Of a stretch of DNA of 64,000 bases, positions 32,646 to 42,072 are shown one piece after another. A program made the translations under genes and the position numbers. Position 1 is the first letter of the stretch. The number at the start of each line of letters is the position of its first letter. The stretch lies in contig DIPM01000021.1 of the NCBI GenBank assembly GCA_002427105.1, forward strand, positions 161,933 through 225,932. The letters run 5' to 3'. Origin of the DNA: Marinilabiliaceae bacterium UBA5488 (GTDB lineage Bacteria > Bacteroidota > Bacteroidia > Bacteroidales > Marinilabiliaceae). The notes under the pieces were generated by a model. It searched no databases. It saw only the letters and a program-made list of their open reading frames with translations, and was not told the DNA's origin.

Positions 32646-34874
32646 ATGAAACTACGATTTTGGATACCACTGATTTTCGTATTCCTAGCATTGACTAATT
32701 TGAGTGCTGGAACTAATGACTCCATTGATATTTACTCGCGTCCTTTTTCTTTGTCAAAACTGAAAAGTGGAGGGGTGCCTTTTTTTACAAAAGAGTTATG
32801 TTCACCGGATGGTTCTGTTATTCTTACAATAAATATCTCATTAGGAAGTGTTTCTTATTCGGTTGTGAAAAATGGTGTGGATGTGTTGCTTGACTCTCCG
32901 TTAGATATACAGCTTTCAAGCGGAAGTCTGGTCTCCGGACTTATTTGTGAAAGCACAAGCGAAACAGAAATCAATGAGGAACTTGTTTTACCTTATGGTG
33001 AAAATGCTGTTGTTTCTAACAATTGCCGGCAGATTCTTTTGAATCTGAAGAATAGTGCAGGCTTTAAGTTCGCTTTGATTTTTCGTGTTTATAATGAAGG
33101 AGTTGGTTTCAGATATTATTTTCCTGATAAAAATGCAGTCTCGTCTATTAGAATTAGTAATGAATTAAACCAGTTTATATTGGCCAGAAGCGGTGTAGCT
33201 TATCAGGAATCGTATAACGAGCTTGGTTTTACGACGGCAAATACAAGTAGCAGTAATATTCAGACATTAATCCCATTAACAGTTGTTAGCGAACCTTATA
33301 CAATTTGTATTAATGAGGCTGGTAATGATTCATTTGCACGAATTGCGCTTCGTGGAACAGCAAATGTTTTACAGACATATATTTTGGGATCCTCCTATTC
33401 GGTCAATCTTCCATATAAAATGCCTTGGCGTTATTTGTTGATTGGTGACTCAGCCGAGGATTTGTACTCTAAGAAGGATATTATTTATGCCTTTGATGAT
33501 GAAAATTATGAATCATCTTCATGGAATTGGATCAAGCCGGGGACTGTTTTCAGATGTTTGAACCTTAGCACAACAGGTGCAAAAGAGGCTATCGACTTTT
33601 GCGTAGACATGAACATCAGCTATATGATGTTTGATGCCGGATGGTATGGATTGGGATATGGACAATCCAATGAGCACAACTCAGCATCGAATCCACTAGA
33701 GTGTATCTTAAATATTGACATGAAGGCTGTAGCTGATTATGCAAATCGACGTGGAGTTGGTATGGTTTTATATGTCAATAAAGCAGCATGGGATAATTAC
33801 GACAATTCAGCTATGTTCGATTTATATCAAAGTTGGGGTATCAAGGGATTAAAGCTGGGGTTTATGGATGGATACTCTATGTATGGAAATCGAAAGGTTT
33901 ATGAAATAATAAAAATGGCGGCTGAACGCAAAATGGTGGTCAATGTCCATGACAACTTCAGACCTACGGGGATGATATTTAAATATCCCAATCTATTAAC
34001 AGCAGAAGGTGTCAGGGGCAATGAATATCCGGCAACTCACAGTGGAGAACATACTACATTAATTCCTTTTACCCGGATGTTTACTGGTGCTACTGATTAT
34101 ACGATTTGCTATTTGGGTAATGATCCAGAGTACAAAAAGCCTGCATCGCTTCTTACCACTCGTGCGCATCAGTTATCTATGAGCATTATCCTTTATAGTC
34201 CTTTGCAACATATTTTGTGGTATGCTAAGCCTGGCATTTATTATTATCCAGATGAAGTGGAGTTGTTTTCATACATACCAGTTGTTTGGGATGAGTCAAA
34301 AGTTGTTTGTAATGTGACAGGCGATTATGTTTCAATGGCCCGAAGAAGTGGAGAAGATTGGTTTTTGGCCAGTTTGTCAGATAATTCAAGAAGGACTTAT
34401 GATGTTTCTCTTGACTTTCTTGATCCCGATGCTGATTATCATGTTATAATATACAAGGATAAGGAACCTTCGACAATAGAAAAAATTGTCACCTCCCTTT
34501 CGCAAATGAAGAAAAATAGTGAGGTTGTGAATAACAAGGTTCAGGTTTCTCTTAAGGCTAATGGAGGAGAAGTCCTTTACTTTAAAAAGGCGGATTCAAC
34601 AAGTATTGATTTTACTGAAGGGGAAAAACTTAGTCAATTGATTTTTTCACCAAACCCCGCATTTGACTATCTTTACATCAGTAGTCCTGATTTTACGGGA
34701 TATTCTGGTACAGTAAGGATTTGGAATCTTTCAGGTGCAAAGATTATGGAGAAAAATTTTCCTTCCATTAAAGAAATGGAGCCTATAAATGTATCAAACC
34801 TTCAAAGAGGAAACTACATTCTTGTGGTTGAGGTTAACGGCAAAAAGCTTAGAGAAATTATTACAATTAAGTAG
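32646..34874 (+). CDS. Secreted GH97 glycoside hydrolase with type IX sorting domain
   Basis: 742 residues. Signal peptide (MKLRFWIPLIFVFLALTNLSAG), GH97 N-terminal beta-sandwich (about 35-280), the (beta/alpha)8 catalytic domain (about 285-560; motifs MMFDAGWYG, HDNFRPTG, LLTAEGVRGNE, HTTLIPFTRMFTGATDYT), a C-terminal beta domain, then an approximately 80-residue T9SS type A sorting domain (FSPNPAFDYLYIS...GNYILVVEVNGKKL). Known members are alpha-glucosidases or alpha-galactosidases. The KLGFMDG segment has glycine where retaining GH97 enzymes have their nucleophile aspartate, so an inverting mechanism is more likely. The T9SS tail predicts export and surface attachment. Confidence 0.9.
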   Translation: MKLRFWIPLIFVFLALTNLSAGTNDSIDIYSRPFSLSKLKSGGVPFFTKELCSPDGSVILTINISLGSVSYSVVKNGVDVLLDSPLDIQLSSGSLVSGLICESTSETEINEELVLPYGENAVVSNNCRQILLNLKNSAGFKFALIFRVYNEGVGFRYYFPDKNAVSSIRISNELNQFILARSGVAYQESYNELGFTTANTSSSNIQTLIPLTVVSEPYTICINEAGNDSFARIALRGTANVLQTYILGSSYSVNLPYKMPWRYLLIGDSAEDLYSKKDIIYAFDDENYESSSWNWIKPGTVFRCLNLSTTGAKEAIDFCVDMNISYMMFDAGWYGLGYGQSNEHNSASNPLECILNIDMKAVADYANRRGVGMVLYVNKAAWDNYDNSAMFDLYQSWGIKGLKLGFMDGYSMYGNRKVYEIIKMAAERKMVVNVHDNFRPTGMIFKYPNLLTAEGVRGNEYPATHSGEHTTLIPFTRMFTGATDYTICYLGNDPEYKKPASLLTTRAHQLSMSIILYSPLQHILWYAKPGIYYYPDEVELFSYIPVVWDESKVVCNVTGDYVSMARRSGEDWFLASLSDNSRRTYDVSLDFLDPDADYHVIIYKDKEPSTIEKIVTSLSQMKKNSEVVNNKVQVSLKANGGEVLYFKKADSTSIDFTEGEKLSQLIFSPNPAFDYLYISSPDFTGYSGTVRIWNLSGAKIMEKNFPSIKEMEPINVSNLQRGNYILVVEVNGKKLREIITIK

Positions 34875-35038
34875 CTTTGGTAGCAATTAGGATTGAAGCC
34901 TCTTTTTAACTATATATTTTGGTTGGGTTGTTTTATTACATTTGGACATAAATTGAACGTCAGAGATGATTCTATAAAGTTATAAGGCCTGTAAATTAAA
35001 TAAAGGAGTTAGTGAGTTAATTCGCATAAGTGACTATA

Positions 35039-36208
35039 ATGAAACCTGATAACATTTCAACTATTATTATCACAGGAGGTAATTTTATCAATAAGGGGGC
35101 AGAATCAATGCTAATGACTACTGTTGATGGAATACACAGGCATTTCCCTGGATATGAACCGATATTAGTTGATTTATTTCCCACTTTAGATCAAGAGCGT
35201 AAGGCAAAATGCCCCTTCCGTATTATCAACATGCACGTAAGGAGCTTGTTTCGTATTAGATTCCCGTTTTTAAAGCTTTTTTTTGGTCCCAAAGCAATTA
35301 GTGATGATGAGGAAGTAATTAAAGAAACTTTTAATTCTGCATCAGCTATTTTTGATATCAGCGGTTACGGTTTGAGTTCACATAATCAACCTTTATTGTG
35401 GAGTATCGCCTACTTGCTACCCTTCCAAATAGCAAAGGAGAGAAATATCCCCGTATGGTTACTTCCTCAGAGTATGGGTCCCTTTCATTTCAAGGGTATA
35501 AAAAAGTTGTTGTTTGAAATGTGGGGAACGTCCTTAATAAACTATCCGGAAGTAATTTTTGCCCGTGAGCCTAAAGCTTTAGATGAACTTAGGCGAGTAC
35601 GCTCAAAAAGTGTTGTTTTATCGCCCGATCTGGTTCTTCAAAGCGAAGAATTTGGTAAAGCTAATGATATTCCCGGAGATGAAGTATTGGTAATTCCAAA
35701 TAGACAGTTGTTCAGGATTAGGGATGAAGATACGATATTAAATCTTTATGTAGAACTTATAAATGAGGTGCTAAACTACAATATCGAGGTTAGAGTAATA
35801 CGCCACAGTCTGGATGACCTGTTATTTTGCAAAAAACTGAGGATGATGATAAATCATGATTTGTTGACTATTGATACTGAAGAGCTTTCATTGTCTGAAT
35901 TAAATCTTCTAATCAACAATTCGAGATTTGTAATCTCCGGAAGATATCATGGCGCAGTTCATGCAATTAAAGCGCAGCGTCCCGTAATTATTATTGGCTG
36001 GGCAGAAAAATATCGACATCTTGCTGATATGTTTACGATTATGCCCTGGTTCATTGATATAAGCAGAGAAGTAAGCACGCTTAGTTCAAAGCAAATTGTT
36101 TCTTCCCTTATTGAGAGGGAAAAGGAAATTCGGAGCTCTTTATATGAAAGCCTTAGAAAACTAAATAATGAATCGGTCTGGTCGATGATAAAACTACCTA
36201 ATATATGA
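35039..36208 (+). CDS. Polysaccharide pyruvyltransferase family protein
   Basis: 389 residues from ATG 35039; a GTG at 35030 is the only in-frame alternative. It opens with ITGGNFINKGAESML, the N-terminal motif of the CsaB/WcaK family that transfers pyruvate from PEP to sugar hydroxyls as ketals, and carries SGRYHGAVHAIKAQRPV near the C-terminus, the second family motif. The sugar acceptor is unknown. Its stop overlaps the next start by four bases (ATGA), so translational coupling with the glycosyltransferase at 36205 is likely. Confidence 0.88.
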   Translation: MKPDNISTIIITGGNFINKGAESMLMTTVDGIHRHFPGYEPILVDLFPTLDQERKAKCPFRIINMHVRSLFRIRFPFLKLFFGPKAISDDEEVIKETFNSASAIFDISGYGLSSHNQPLLWSIAYLLPFQIAKERNIPVWLLPQSMGPFHFKGIKKLLFEMWGTSLINYPEVIFAREPKALDELRRVRSKSVVLSPDLVLQSEEFGKANDIPGDEVLVIPNRQLFRIRDEDTILNLYVELINEVLNYNIEVRVIRHSLDDLLFCKKLRMMINHDLLTIDTEELSLSELNLLINNSRFVISGRYHGAVHAIKAQRPVIIIGWAEKYRHLADMFTIMPWFIDISREVSTLSSKQIVSSLIEREKEIRSSLYESLRKLNNESVWSMIKLPNI

Positions 36209-37104
36209 TTTATCCAATTGTCCTCTTTTGCTATAATCGGCCTTCTCATCTTAAAAGAACTGTAGCCGCTCTTTTGCGCAATGACCTTGCGAGGGAGTCG
36301 GAGCTGTATATTTATTCCGACGGACAAAAATCTGAAAAAGATCTTGACAGGGTAAAGGATGTTAGAGACTATATAGAACAGATAGAAGGTTTTAAAGGTG
36401 TTCATATAAAGAAACACTTGATAAATATAGGATTAGCGTCTTCAGTAAAAAACGGAGTGAGTGAAGTTCTTTCAAAACACAAGGCCTGTATTGTAATGGA
36501 AGATGATATGGAAGCAGCACCTTACTTTCTTCGATTTATGAATTTGGCTTTGGAGCAATACGAGCGCGATTCGCGCATTTTTTCTATTTCAGGATATTGT
36601 CCCCCCATTAATGTTCCATCATCTTTTTCCTATGAGGCTTTCCTTTTTCCACGTATTAATTCCTGGGGCTGGTCTACATGGAGGGATCGCTGGACTATGG
36701 TTGACTGGGAAGTAAGGGACTTTAATGAGTTTATCCGGAATCGGGATAAGAGAAGGAGTTTAGAGGAGCAAGGGAAAGATTTGCCTGTTATGCTTTTGAA
36801 GCAACAAAAAGGGCTTATTAGCTCATGGGCAGTCAGGTTTAATTATGCCTGTTTTAAAGCTGGGATGCTAAATGTTTATCCTAAATATTCCTTAATAAGA
36901 AATATAGGTGCAGATGGGAGCGGCAGCCATCTCAGGCTGACCTCAAAATATGAGGTGGCTCTTTATTCTGAAGAGTTGTTGCCCTTCCCGGCGGAGTCAG
37001 ATAAGGCTATCAATGTGAATTTTAGAGATTTTTTCAAACCCTCAATTTATCGTCGAGTTATTAATAAGTTCAAGATAGCTTCCTATATAAGGTCAATTTC
37101 TTAG
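36205..37104 (+). CDS. Glycosyltransferase, GT-A fold (GnT-I-like)
   Basis: 299 residues. The N-terminus IYPIVLFCYNRPSHLKRTV is a nucleotide-sugar binding strand-loop, and IVMEDDMEAAPYFLRFMN (about residue 97) contains the metal-binding EDD in a context resembling N-acetylglucosaminyltransferase I-like proteins rather than ordinary GT2 enzymes. NSWGWSTWRDRW (about 150) is a further conserved block. No membrane segment. Donor and acceptor unknown. Translationally coupled to the pyruvyltransferase gene. Confidence 0.8.
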   Translation: MIYPIVLFCYNRPSHLKRTVAALLRNDLARESELYIYSDGQKSEKDLDRVKDVRDYIEQIEGFKGVHIKKHLINIGLASSVKNGVSEVLSKHKACIVMEDDMEAAPYFLRFMNLALEQYERDSRIFSISGYCPPINVPSSFSYEAFLFPRINSWGWSTWRDRWTMVDWEVRDFNEFIRNRDKRRSLEEQGKDLPVMLLKQQKGLISSWAVRFNYACFKAGMLNVYPKYSLIRNIGADGSGSHLRLTSKYEVALYSEELLPFPAESDKAINVNFRDFFKPSIYRRVINKFKIASYIRSIS

Positions 37105-37252
37105 GATAATCGCCTTGCTCCTTAATATCATTCCGTGAAAAAACTGTATCTTACAAGGTCGGAAAGTATAGGGCTTTCATGTTGATTAGGCTTTTTTCGT
37201 TGGTTCTTTATAGGAGAATGCTTTCTATGCCGGTTGATGAAATTTAACTGAG

Positions 37253-38533
37253 ATGCGTGTAGTTCATATAAACAGAAGTGATGTTGTCGGAGGAGCTTCG
37301 GTTGCCGCCTCCCGAATTGTTGAGGCTTTGCGTGCACAAAACATTGATGCTTCAATGCTTGTTGCTGAAAAATCAGGGGATAGCAGCTGGGCGCATCCCG
37401 TGGCTCAATCATCAATAAATAAGACCTTGCTTAAATCCCGCTTTCTGTGGGATGTGGCCGGTTTTATGGGGCACGAAAAAAGCAGGCTTACTCGTTTTGC
37501 CTTCTCTTTAGCTGCTGCCGGTTTTAATTTGAGCAAACTCTCGCTGGTGCAAGAGGCTGATATAATACATCTGCATTGGTTTAATCAAGGCTTTCTATCG
37601 CTAAAGGGCTTGGGGAAGCTCTTGCAGTTAGGCAAGCCTGTTGTATGGACTCTTCATGATATGTGGGGCTTCACCGGAGGTTGTCATTACTCGGGAGAGT
37701 GTGAAAGGTTTACTGGGGCTTGTGGTCACTGTGCAGCCATTCGTGATCCTTCTGCCAATGATATTTCTTCTATTCAAAATCAAAGAAAAAAAACGATTTA
37801 TCGGGATGCTCCCTTATCAATAGTGACTTGTAGTACCTGGTTGGAATCAGCTGCCAGGAAATCTTCGCTTTTGAAAGATCACTCGGTTATTTCCATTCCA
37901 AATCCCATTGATATTGATTTATACGCCCCTTTCCCCCGAGCTGAAGCCAGGAAAAGGCTTAAACTGCCGATTGATAAAAAGATATTGCTGTTTGGAGCTG
38001 CCAATATTTCGGATCCTCGAAAAGGAATGCATTTGTTGATGCATGCTCTTAAAAAGTTAGCCAATGGAAAGAATGCCAAGGATATTGAATTGGTGATTTT
38101 TGGGAAAATGCCATCAGGAATTGACACTAAATTGCCATTTCCGTCGCACTTGATGAATTTTGTGGATGATCCCAATACTCTGGTAGATCTCTATAATGCA
38201 GCCGATGTTTTTGTTCTTCCTTCACTGGAAGATAATTTGCCAAACACTGTAATGGAAGCCCTTTCATGCGGCACTCCGGTTGCTGCATTCAGGATAGGAG
38301 GAGTTCCCGAAATGGTATCTCACCTGCGTTGTGGTTTTCTGGCCCCTGAAGCCGACGCCACGGGCCTTGCCGAAGGAATTGAATATCTTCTTTACAAAAT
38401 TGACGCTGATGAGTATCGTTTTTTGGCCAGGGAAAAGGTTCTTCACAATTTCACTCCTGAACTGATAGCCAATAGATACATTGAACTTTATTCTTCCTTG
38501 CTTTCCGATAACAGCCTTTACGATGCAAAATAA
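37253..38533 (+). CDS. Glycosyltransferase family 4 (WcaL/colanic-acid type)
   Basis: 426-residue GT-B enzyme. N-terminal strand MRVVHINRSDVVGGASVAASRI, then TLHDMWGFTGGCHYSGECERF with cysteines typical of a Bacteroidetes glycan-cluster subgroup, and in the C-terminal half the donor-site motifs SDPRKGMHLLMHAL and PSLEDNLPNTVMEALSCGTPV with the E-x7-E pattern. Retaining transfer of a sugar to a growing lipid-linked glycan is expected. The next gene begins inside its last codons. Confidence 0.9.
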   Translation: MRVVHINRSDVVGGASVAASRIVEALRAQNIDASMLVAEKSGDSSWAHPVAQSSINKTLLKSRFLWDVAGFMGHEKSRLTRFAFSLAAAGFNLSKLSLVQEADIIHLHWFNQGFLSLKGLGKLLQLGKPVVWTLHDMWGFTGGCHYSGECERFTGACGHCAAIRDPSANDISSIQNQRKKTIYRDAPLSIVTCSTWLESAARKSSLLKDHSVISIPNPIDIDLYAPFPRAEARKRLKLPIDKKILLFGAANISDPRKGMHLLMHALKKLANGKNAKDIELVIFGKMPSGIDTKLPFPSHLMNFVDDPNTLVDLYNAADVFVLPSLEDNLPNTVMEALSCGTPVAAFRIGGVPEMVSHLRCGFLAPEADATGLAEGIEYLLYKIDADEYRFLAREKVLHNFTPELIANRYIELYSSLLSDNSLYDAK

Positions 38534-39281
38534 ACATCCTCAGCCACTTGTGTCTATTATAACAGTGGTGTATAATGGTGAGCTGACGCTTGAAAGAACC
38601 ATATTAAGCATTATGGCATTGGAATATGATGCCCTGGAGTATATTGTAGTGGACGGCCATAGCAGTGACGGAACCAAGGATATTATTAAGCGCTACAGCA
38701 AGAGTATTAGCCGTTTGATAAGCGAACCCGACAAAGGCCTTTATGATGCAATGAACAAAGGGCTTGCCATAGCGAAAGGAGATTATGTTTGGTTTCTTAA
38801 TGCAGGTGATGAGGTGGCCCGACCCGAGTTACTAAAGCATATTTTTGACCTTTGTAGTGATGCAGATGTCTATTATGGCGATACTATGATTGTTGACTTT
38901 GAAGGCAGGGAGATAGGAGGGCGACGACTGACTCCTCCCGAAACTCTAACTTGGCGTGATTTCAGAAAAGGCATGCTGGTCAGCCATCAATCCATTATCA
39001 TATCCATAAAAATTGCCGGGTCTTACGACTTATCCTATCGCTTTTCAGCAGATTTTGACTGGGTTCTTCGAGCTTTAAAAAAGGCAAATAAGATTGTTTA
39101 TGGAAGGATGATATTCTCGCGATTTCTGGATGGAGGATTAACCAAACGCAACATATTGCCGGGATTGAAGGAACGTTTCCTTATCATGACTAAGCATTAT
39201 GGCTTTTTTAGCACTCTATTTAATCATCTGCCCATCGCTTTAAAGTTCATCATCTATCTTATCAGGAACCGCCGCTTTTGA
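38523..39281 (+). CDS. Glycosyltransferase family 2
   Basis: 252 residues from ATG 38523 (MQNKHPQPLVSIITVVYNGE), overlapping the previous gene by 11 bases; a start at 38481 would give a longer overlap and an odd leader. GT-A motifs: VSIITVVYN, VVDGHSSDGT with the DG motif, DKGLYDAMNKGL, and FLNAGDEV as the metal-binding DxD-like site. Similar to WcaA/colanic-acid type inverting transferases. Last gene of the cluster on this strand. Confidence 0.92.
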   Translation: MQNKHPQPLVSIITVVYNGELTLERTILSIMALEYDALEYIVVDGHSSDGTKDIIKRYSKSISRLISEPDKGLYDAMNKGLAIAKGDYVWFLNAGDEVARPELLKHIFDLCSDADVYYGDTMIVDFEGREIGGRRLTPPETLTWRDFRKGMLVSHQSIIISIKIAGSYDLSYRFSADFDWVLRALKKANKIVYGRMIFSRFLDGGLTKRNILPGLKERFLIMTKHYGFFSTLFNHLPIALKFIIYLIRNRRF

Positions 39282-39321
39282 AAGGGCTAATCCTTAATAA
39301 GATAGATGAGATATATGTTAA

Positions 39322-41901
39322 CTATTCCTCCAGTCCATTTCTTTCTTCATAACTAAGTCCTATTTTTTTGCGTCGAAGCAGGTAATATACCAGCAAGACA
39401 AAGAGTATAAATGAACCTATATAGGCCAAAATTTTACCATAGCGGTAAGATTGCGGTTCAAATCTTAGCTCAATAGTGTTGGTTCCTTCAGGAACAAAAA
39501 TAGCCCTAAGTAGGTAATTTGCTCTAATTAGCGGAACTTCTTTATCGTTTACATAAGCTTTCCATCCGGCACGATAATATATTTCACTGAAGATTGCTAG
39601 CTGCTCAGAACCCGTTTCAGAGCGGTAGCTCATTCTTTCAGGGTGATAATCAATTAATTCGATATTGCCCGATTCTGCACCTACAGTCTGCGTTGCCATA
39701 AGATCTGCAAATTCCTCACTTACAATGGCAGTTGTGCTTAAATCAACTTCGCCGATTCCAAGAATTTCTTCCCGCGCTGAACTTACAATTCTTACATTAT
39801 TAACCAACCAGGCATTTCCCATAGCATAAGGGTTAATTACCGGCTTTGAATCTCCATTGTAAATTATATACTTTGTGTTAAGCATATTGAGAGCCGGCAT
39901 TCTTGACAATGAATGTCTTATTGCTGCTTCAGGGTCTTCTTGTTGGGCAGCAAGTCGCAACATTTGCCAATTGTCGTTTAGATACCATTCAATCAAATCC
40001 TGATAGCGTTGCAGCTTCGCTCCATGATAACCACCTATAGAGCTGTGAAAATAGCTGGTGTGAACCTCATTGAAAACATTACGGTCTATTGAGAACACCC
40101 TGTAATGAAGGTCGCTGTCGGAAGCTACTATATTATCGGCGGTGCTAGGTAAGAATTGTTGCCTGGCCTGCTGAGGTGTAATATAGGAGTCATTGTTTAT
40201 GTAGCGCCTGTCAAGCCCCCACATATCTATAATTACCAGGAGTATTAGTCCGGGAAGCAAGTACTTCTTGCTGATGATCCCCCGAACATAGAGCCAAATT
40301 GATGCGCTCGCCAGCATGATAAACAAAAAGGAGCGAAAAGCATCAGTTTTTAAAAGCTCGCCTCTTGAATGTTGTAATTCCTGAATAAACAAATCGTAGA
40401 TAAATGCTTGTTCCGGTTGTGCCGCTTTACTTGAATTAATTGCATTAAGCTCTGCATCGCTAATCAGGTTAAGGATGCCGGGAAATAGATAAAAGACCAG
40501 GGCGAGGCCTCCTGAAAATGCCAGAGCCAAAAGGAATTTGCCTGAATTATCTCTAAGAAGCGAAGGGTTTACAAGTACGGTTTTTAGCCCCAAAACAGCC
40601 AGCAAAGGTATCGTCAGGCTTGCTATAACCAGAGTCATTTCAACCGTTCTGAATTTGTTGTATAAGGGGAAATGGTTTAGCATAAACATGTTGAACCACT
40701 CCAGATTATTGCCCCAGGCTAAGAGTATTGACAAAATGGTTCCTGCTACCAGCCACCACTTCTCTCTTCCATGATAGAAAAATAGAGCCAGAACAAACAG
40801 AAAGCAAATTATTGATCCGACATAGACGGGTCCCTCTGTAAAGGGCTTACTTCCCCAATACTGCGGCTGTTGCATAATTTCGCCCGATAGCTGACGTACA
40901 AAATCTTGCTGATGCTCGCCATAATTGTAGCCATGACTTATTAGATAGTCGTTTACGCGTTGCGGCAAACCTGCTGTTAAATCCGCATTCATGCCTATCG
41001 GCCTTGAGCCGCCACCGTTGAAATTGGGTATTAACAAAGTTAGGGTTTCAGCCTTCCCGTACGACCAGGCAAAAACATAGTCAGGATCCAGACCCGAGGT
41101 CTTTTGTTCTTCAACATTGTCGATAAGCAGCGACTCGCCTCTGATACTTTCTTTCCCATATTCGTAGGTTGTCCACAAACCGGTTATATTTGGCAAAAGA
41201 GCAAGGACGGCAGCCACCACCAAAAGGGCTGTCCTTTGAAGGAAATTGCGCATACTTTTATCGACAATAGCACGGTAGAGTCGATCTAAAACAAGGATTA
41301 ATACTAAGATTGCCAGGTAGTAGGTGATTTGAACATGGTTATAAGCAATTTCAGCACCCAGTGCAAGGGCTGTAAAGAGAGCACCTCCCCATTTATTTCG
41401 ATTATAAGTATATAGGATTCCTCCGATAACCGGAGCCATTAAGGCGATGGCATAAGCCTTGGTTATATGGCCGGCAATAATAATTATCAAATTGTAGGAG
41501 CCAAAAGCAAAGGCTACGCTGCCTAAGATGCTGAGCAAAAGGTTGAAGCCCATGCTCCGGGCCATTACAAAAAAACCTGCCAGGTAGAGAAAGAGAATTG
41601 CGATGGTATGGTAGGGCAGACCCAGACGCGAATAGCGGTTGAGATAGGAAAATATATTCGCCGAAGAGTCAGCCTTGATTTGATAAGCCGGCATTCCTCC
41701 AAACATTGAGTTAGTCCATTGGGCCTTTTCACCTGTTTCGGCTTCAAGCTCGTTCAACTCTTGAGCCATGCCCACTGAATGAGTATTATCCATTTGGGGT
41801 AATGCTTTTCCCTCAATTACAGGCCAGAAATATAAAGCAGCCAGAGCTATAAAAAATAAGACCGCGCCAAGATAGGGAAGTAGAGATTTGAATTTGTCCA
41901 T
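39322..41901 (-). CDS. Large YfhO-family membrane protein (GT-C-like)
   Basis: 859 residues. About 12 to 14 transmembrane helices in the first 560 residues, a loop with QMDNTHSVGMAQEL (first periplasmic loop, acidic) typical of YfhO/GT-C proteins, a C-terminal soluble domain (about 560-820) and a final helix with a basic tail. YfhO-type proteins are thought to use lipid-linked sugars to glycosylate teichoic acids or other envelope polymers in Firmicutes; the Bacteroidetes role is unknown. Its place beside the glycan cluster is consistent with a role in glycan decoration. It has its own promoter. Confidence 0.87.
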   Translation of the reverse strand: MDKFKSLLPYLGAVLFFIALAALYFWPVIEGKALPQMDNTHSVGMAQELNELEAETGEKAQWTNSMFGGMPAYQIKADSSANIFSYLNRYSRLGLPYHTIAILFLYLAGFFVMARSMGFNLLLSILGSVAFAFGSYNLIIIIAGHITKAYAIALMAPVIGGILYTYNRNKWGGALFTALALGAEIAYNHVQITYYLAILVLILVLDRLYRAIVDKSMRNFLQRTALLVVAAVLALLPNITGLWTTYEYGKESIRGESLLIDNVEEQKTSGLDPDYVFAWSYGKAETLTLLIPNFNGGGSRPIGMNADLTAGLPQRVNDYLISHGYNYGEHQQDFVRQLSGEIMQQPQYWGSKPFTEGPVYVGSIICFLFVLALFFYHGREKWWLVAGTILSILLAWGNNLEWFNMFMLNHFPLYNKFRTVEMTLVIASLTIPLLAVLGLKTVLVNPSLLRDNSGKFLLALAFSGGLALVFYLFPGILNLISDAELNAINSSKAAQPEQAFIYDLFIQELQHSRGELLKTDAFRSFLFIMLASASIWLYVRGIISKKYLLPGLILLVIIDMWGLDRRYINNDSYITPQQARQQFLPSTADNIVASDSDLHYRVFSIDRNVFNEVHTSYFHSSIGGYHGAKLQRYQDLIEWYLNDNWQMLRLAAQQEDPEAAIRHSLSRMPALNMLNTKYIIYNGDSKPVINPYAMGNAWLVNNVRIVSSAREEILGIGEVDLSTTAIVSEEFADLMATQTVGAESGNIELIDYHPERMSYRSETGSEQLAIFSEIYYRAGWKAYVNDKEVPLIRANYLLRAIFVPEGTNTIELRFEPQSYRYGKILAYIGSFILFVLLVYYLLRRKKIGLSYEERNGLEE

Positions 41902-41924
41902 CCTATGTTTTTTTGATGTTCGGT

Positions 41925-41932
41925 CAAAATTA
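41925..41932 (-). promoter_or_regulatory. Candidate -7 box for YfhO protein
   Basis: Minus-strand TAATTTTG, perfect consensus, 24 bases before the ATG at 41901. Confidence 0.4.
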
Positions 41933-41990
41933 TGAAAATATTGAAGTATTATAGCTATTTTATCGTGATTTACCTTAACTATTGCTATTT

Positions 41991-42008
41991 GTTCCGCGAT
42001 TTCGGAAC
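41991..42008. promoter_or_regulatory. Inverted repeat upstream of yceI
   Basis: GTTCCG and CGGAAC with a 6-base spacer, in the divergent region between the YfhO gene and yceI, about 65 bases before the yceI ATG. A plausible operator for yceI. Confidence 0.35.
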
Positions 42009-42042
42009 TTAGCTAAACAAAATCTCAAATGGGACGTTTAAG

Positions 42043-42071
42043 TCCTAAACTATTAACTAAAATATTTAGGA
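42043..42071 (+). promoter_or_regulatory. Leader stem-loop directly before the yceI start
   Basis: TCCTAAA and TTTAGGA pair across 15 bases, ending one base before the ATG at 42073. In mRNA it would place the ribosome landing site inside a hairpin, which could limit translation. Confidence 0.35.
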
Positions 42072-42072
42072 T

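Noticed and set aside
29639..39281. New antiphage or toxin-antitoxin system in the accessory cluster
   Set aside because: Every gene there fits surface-glycan synthesis or modification; no nuclease, kinase toxin or sensor domain was found.
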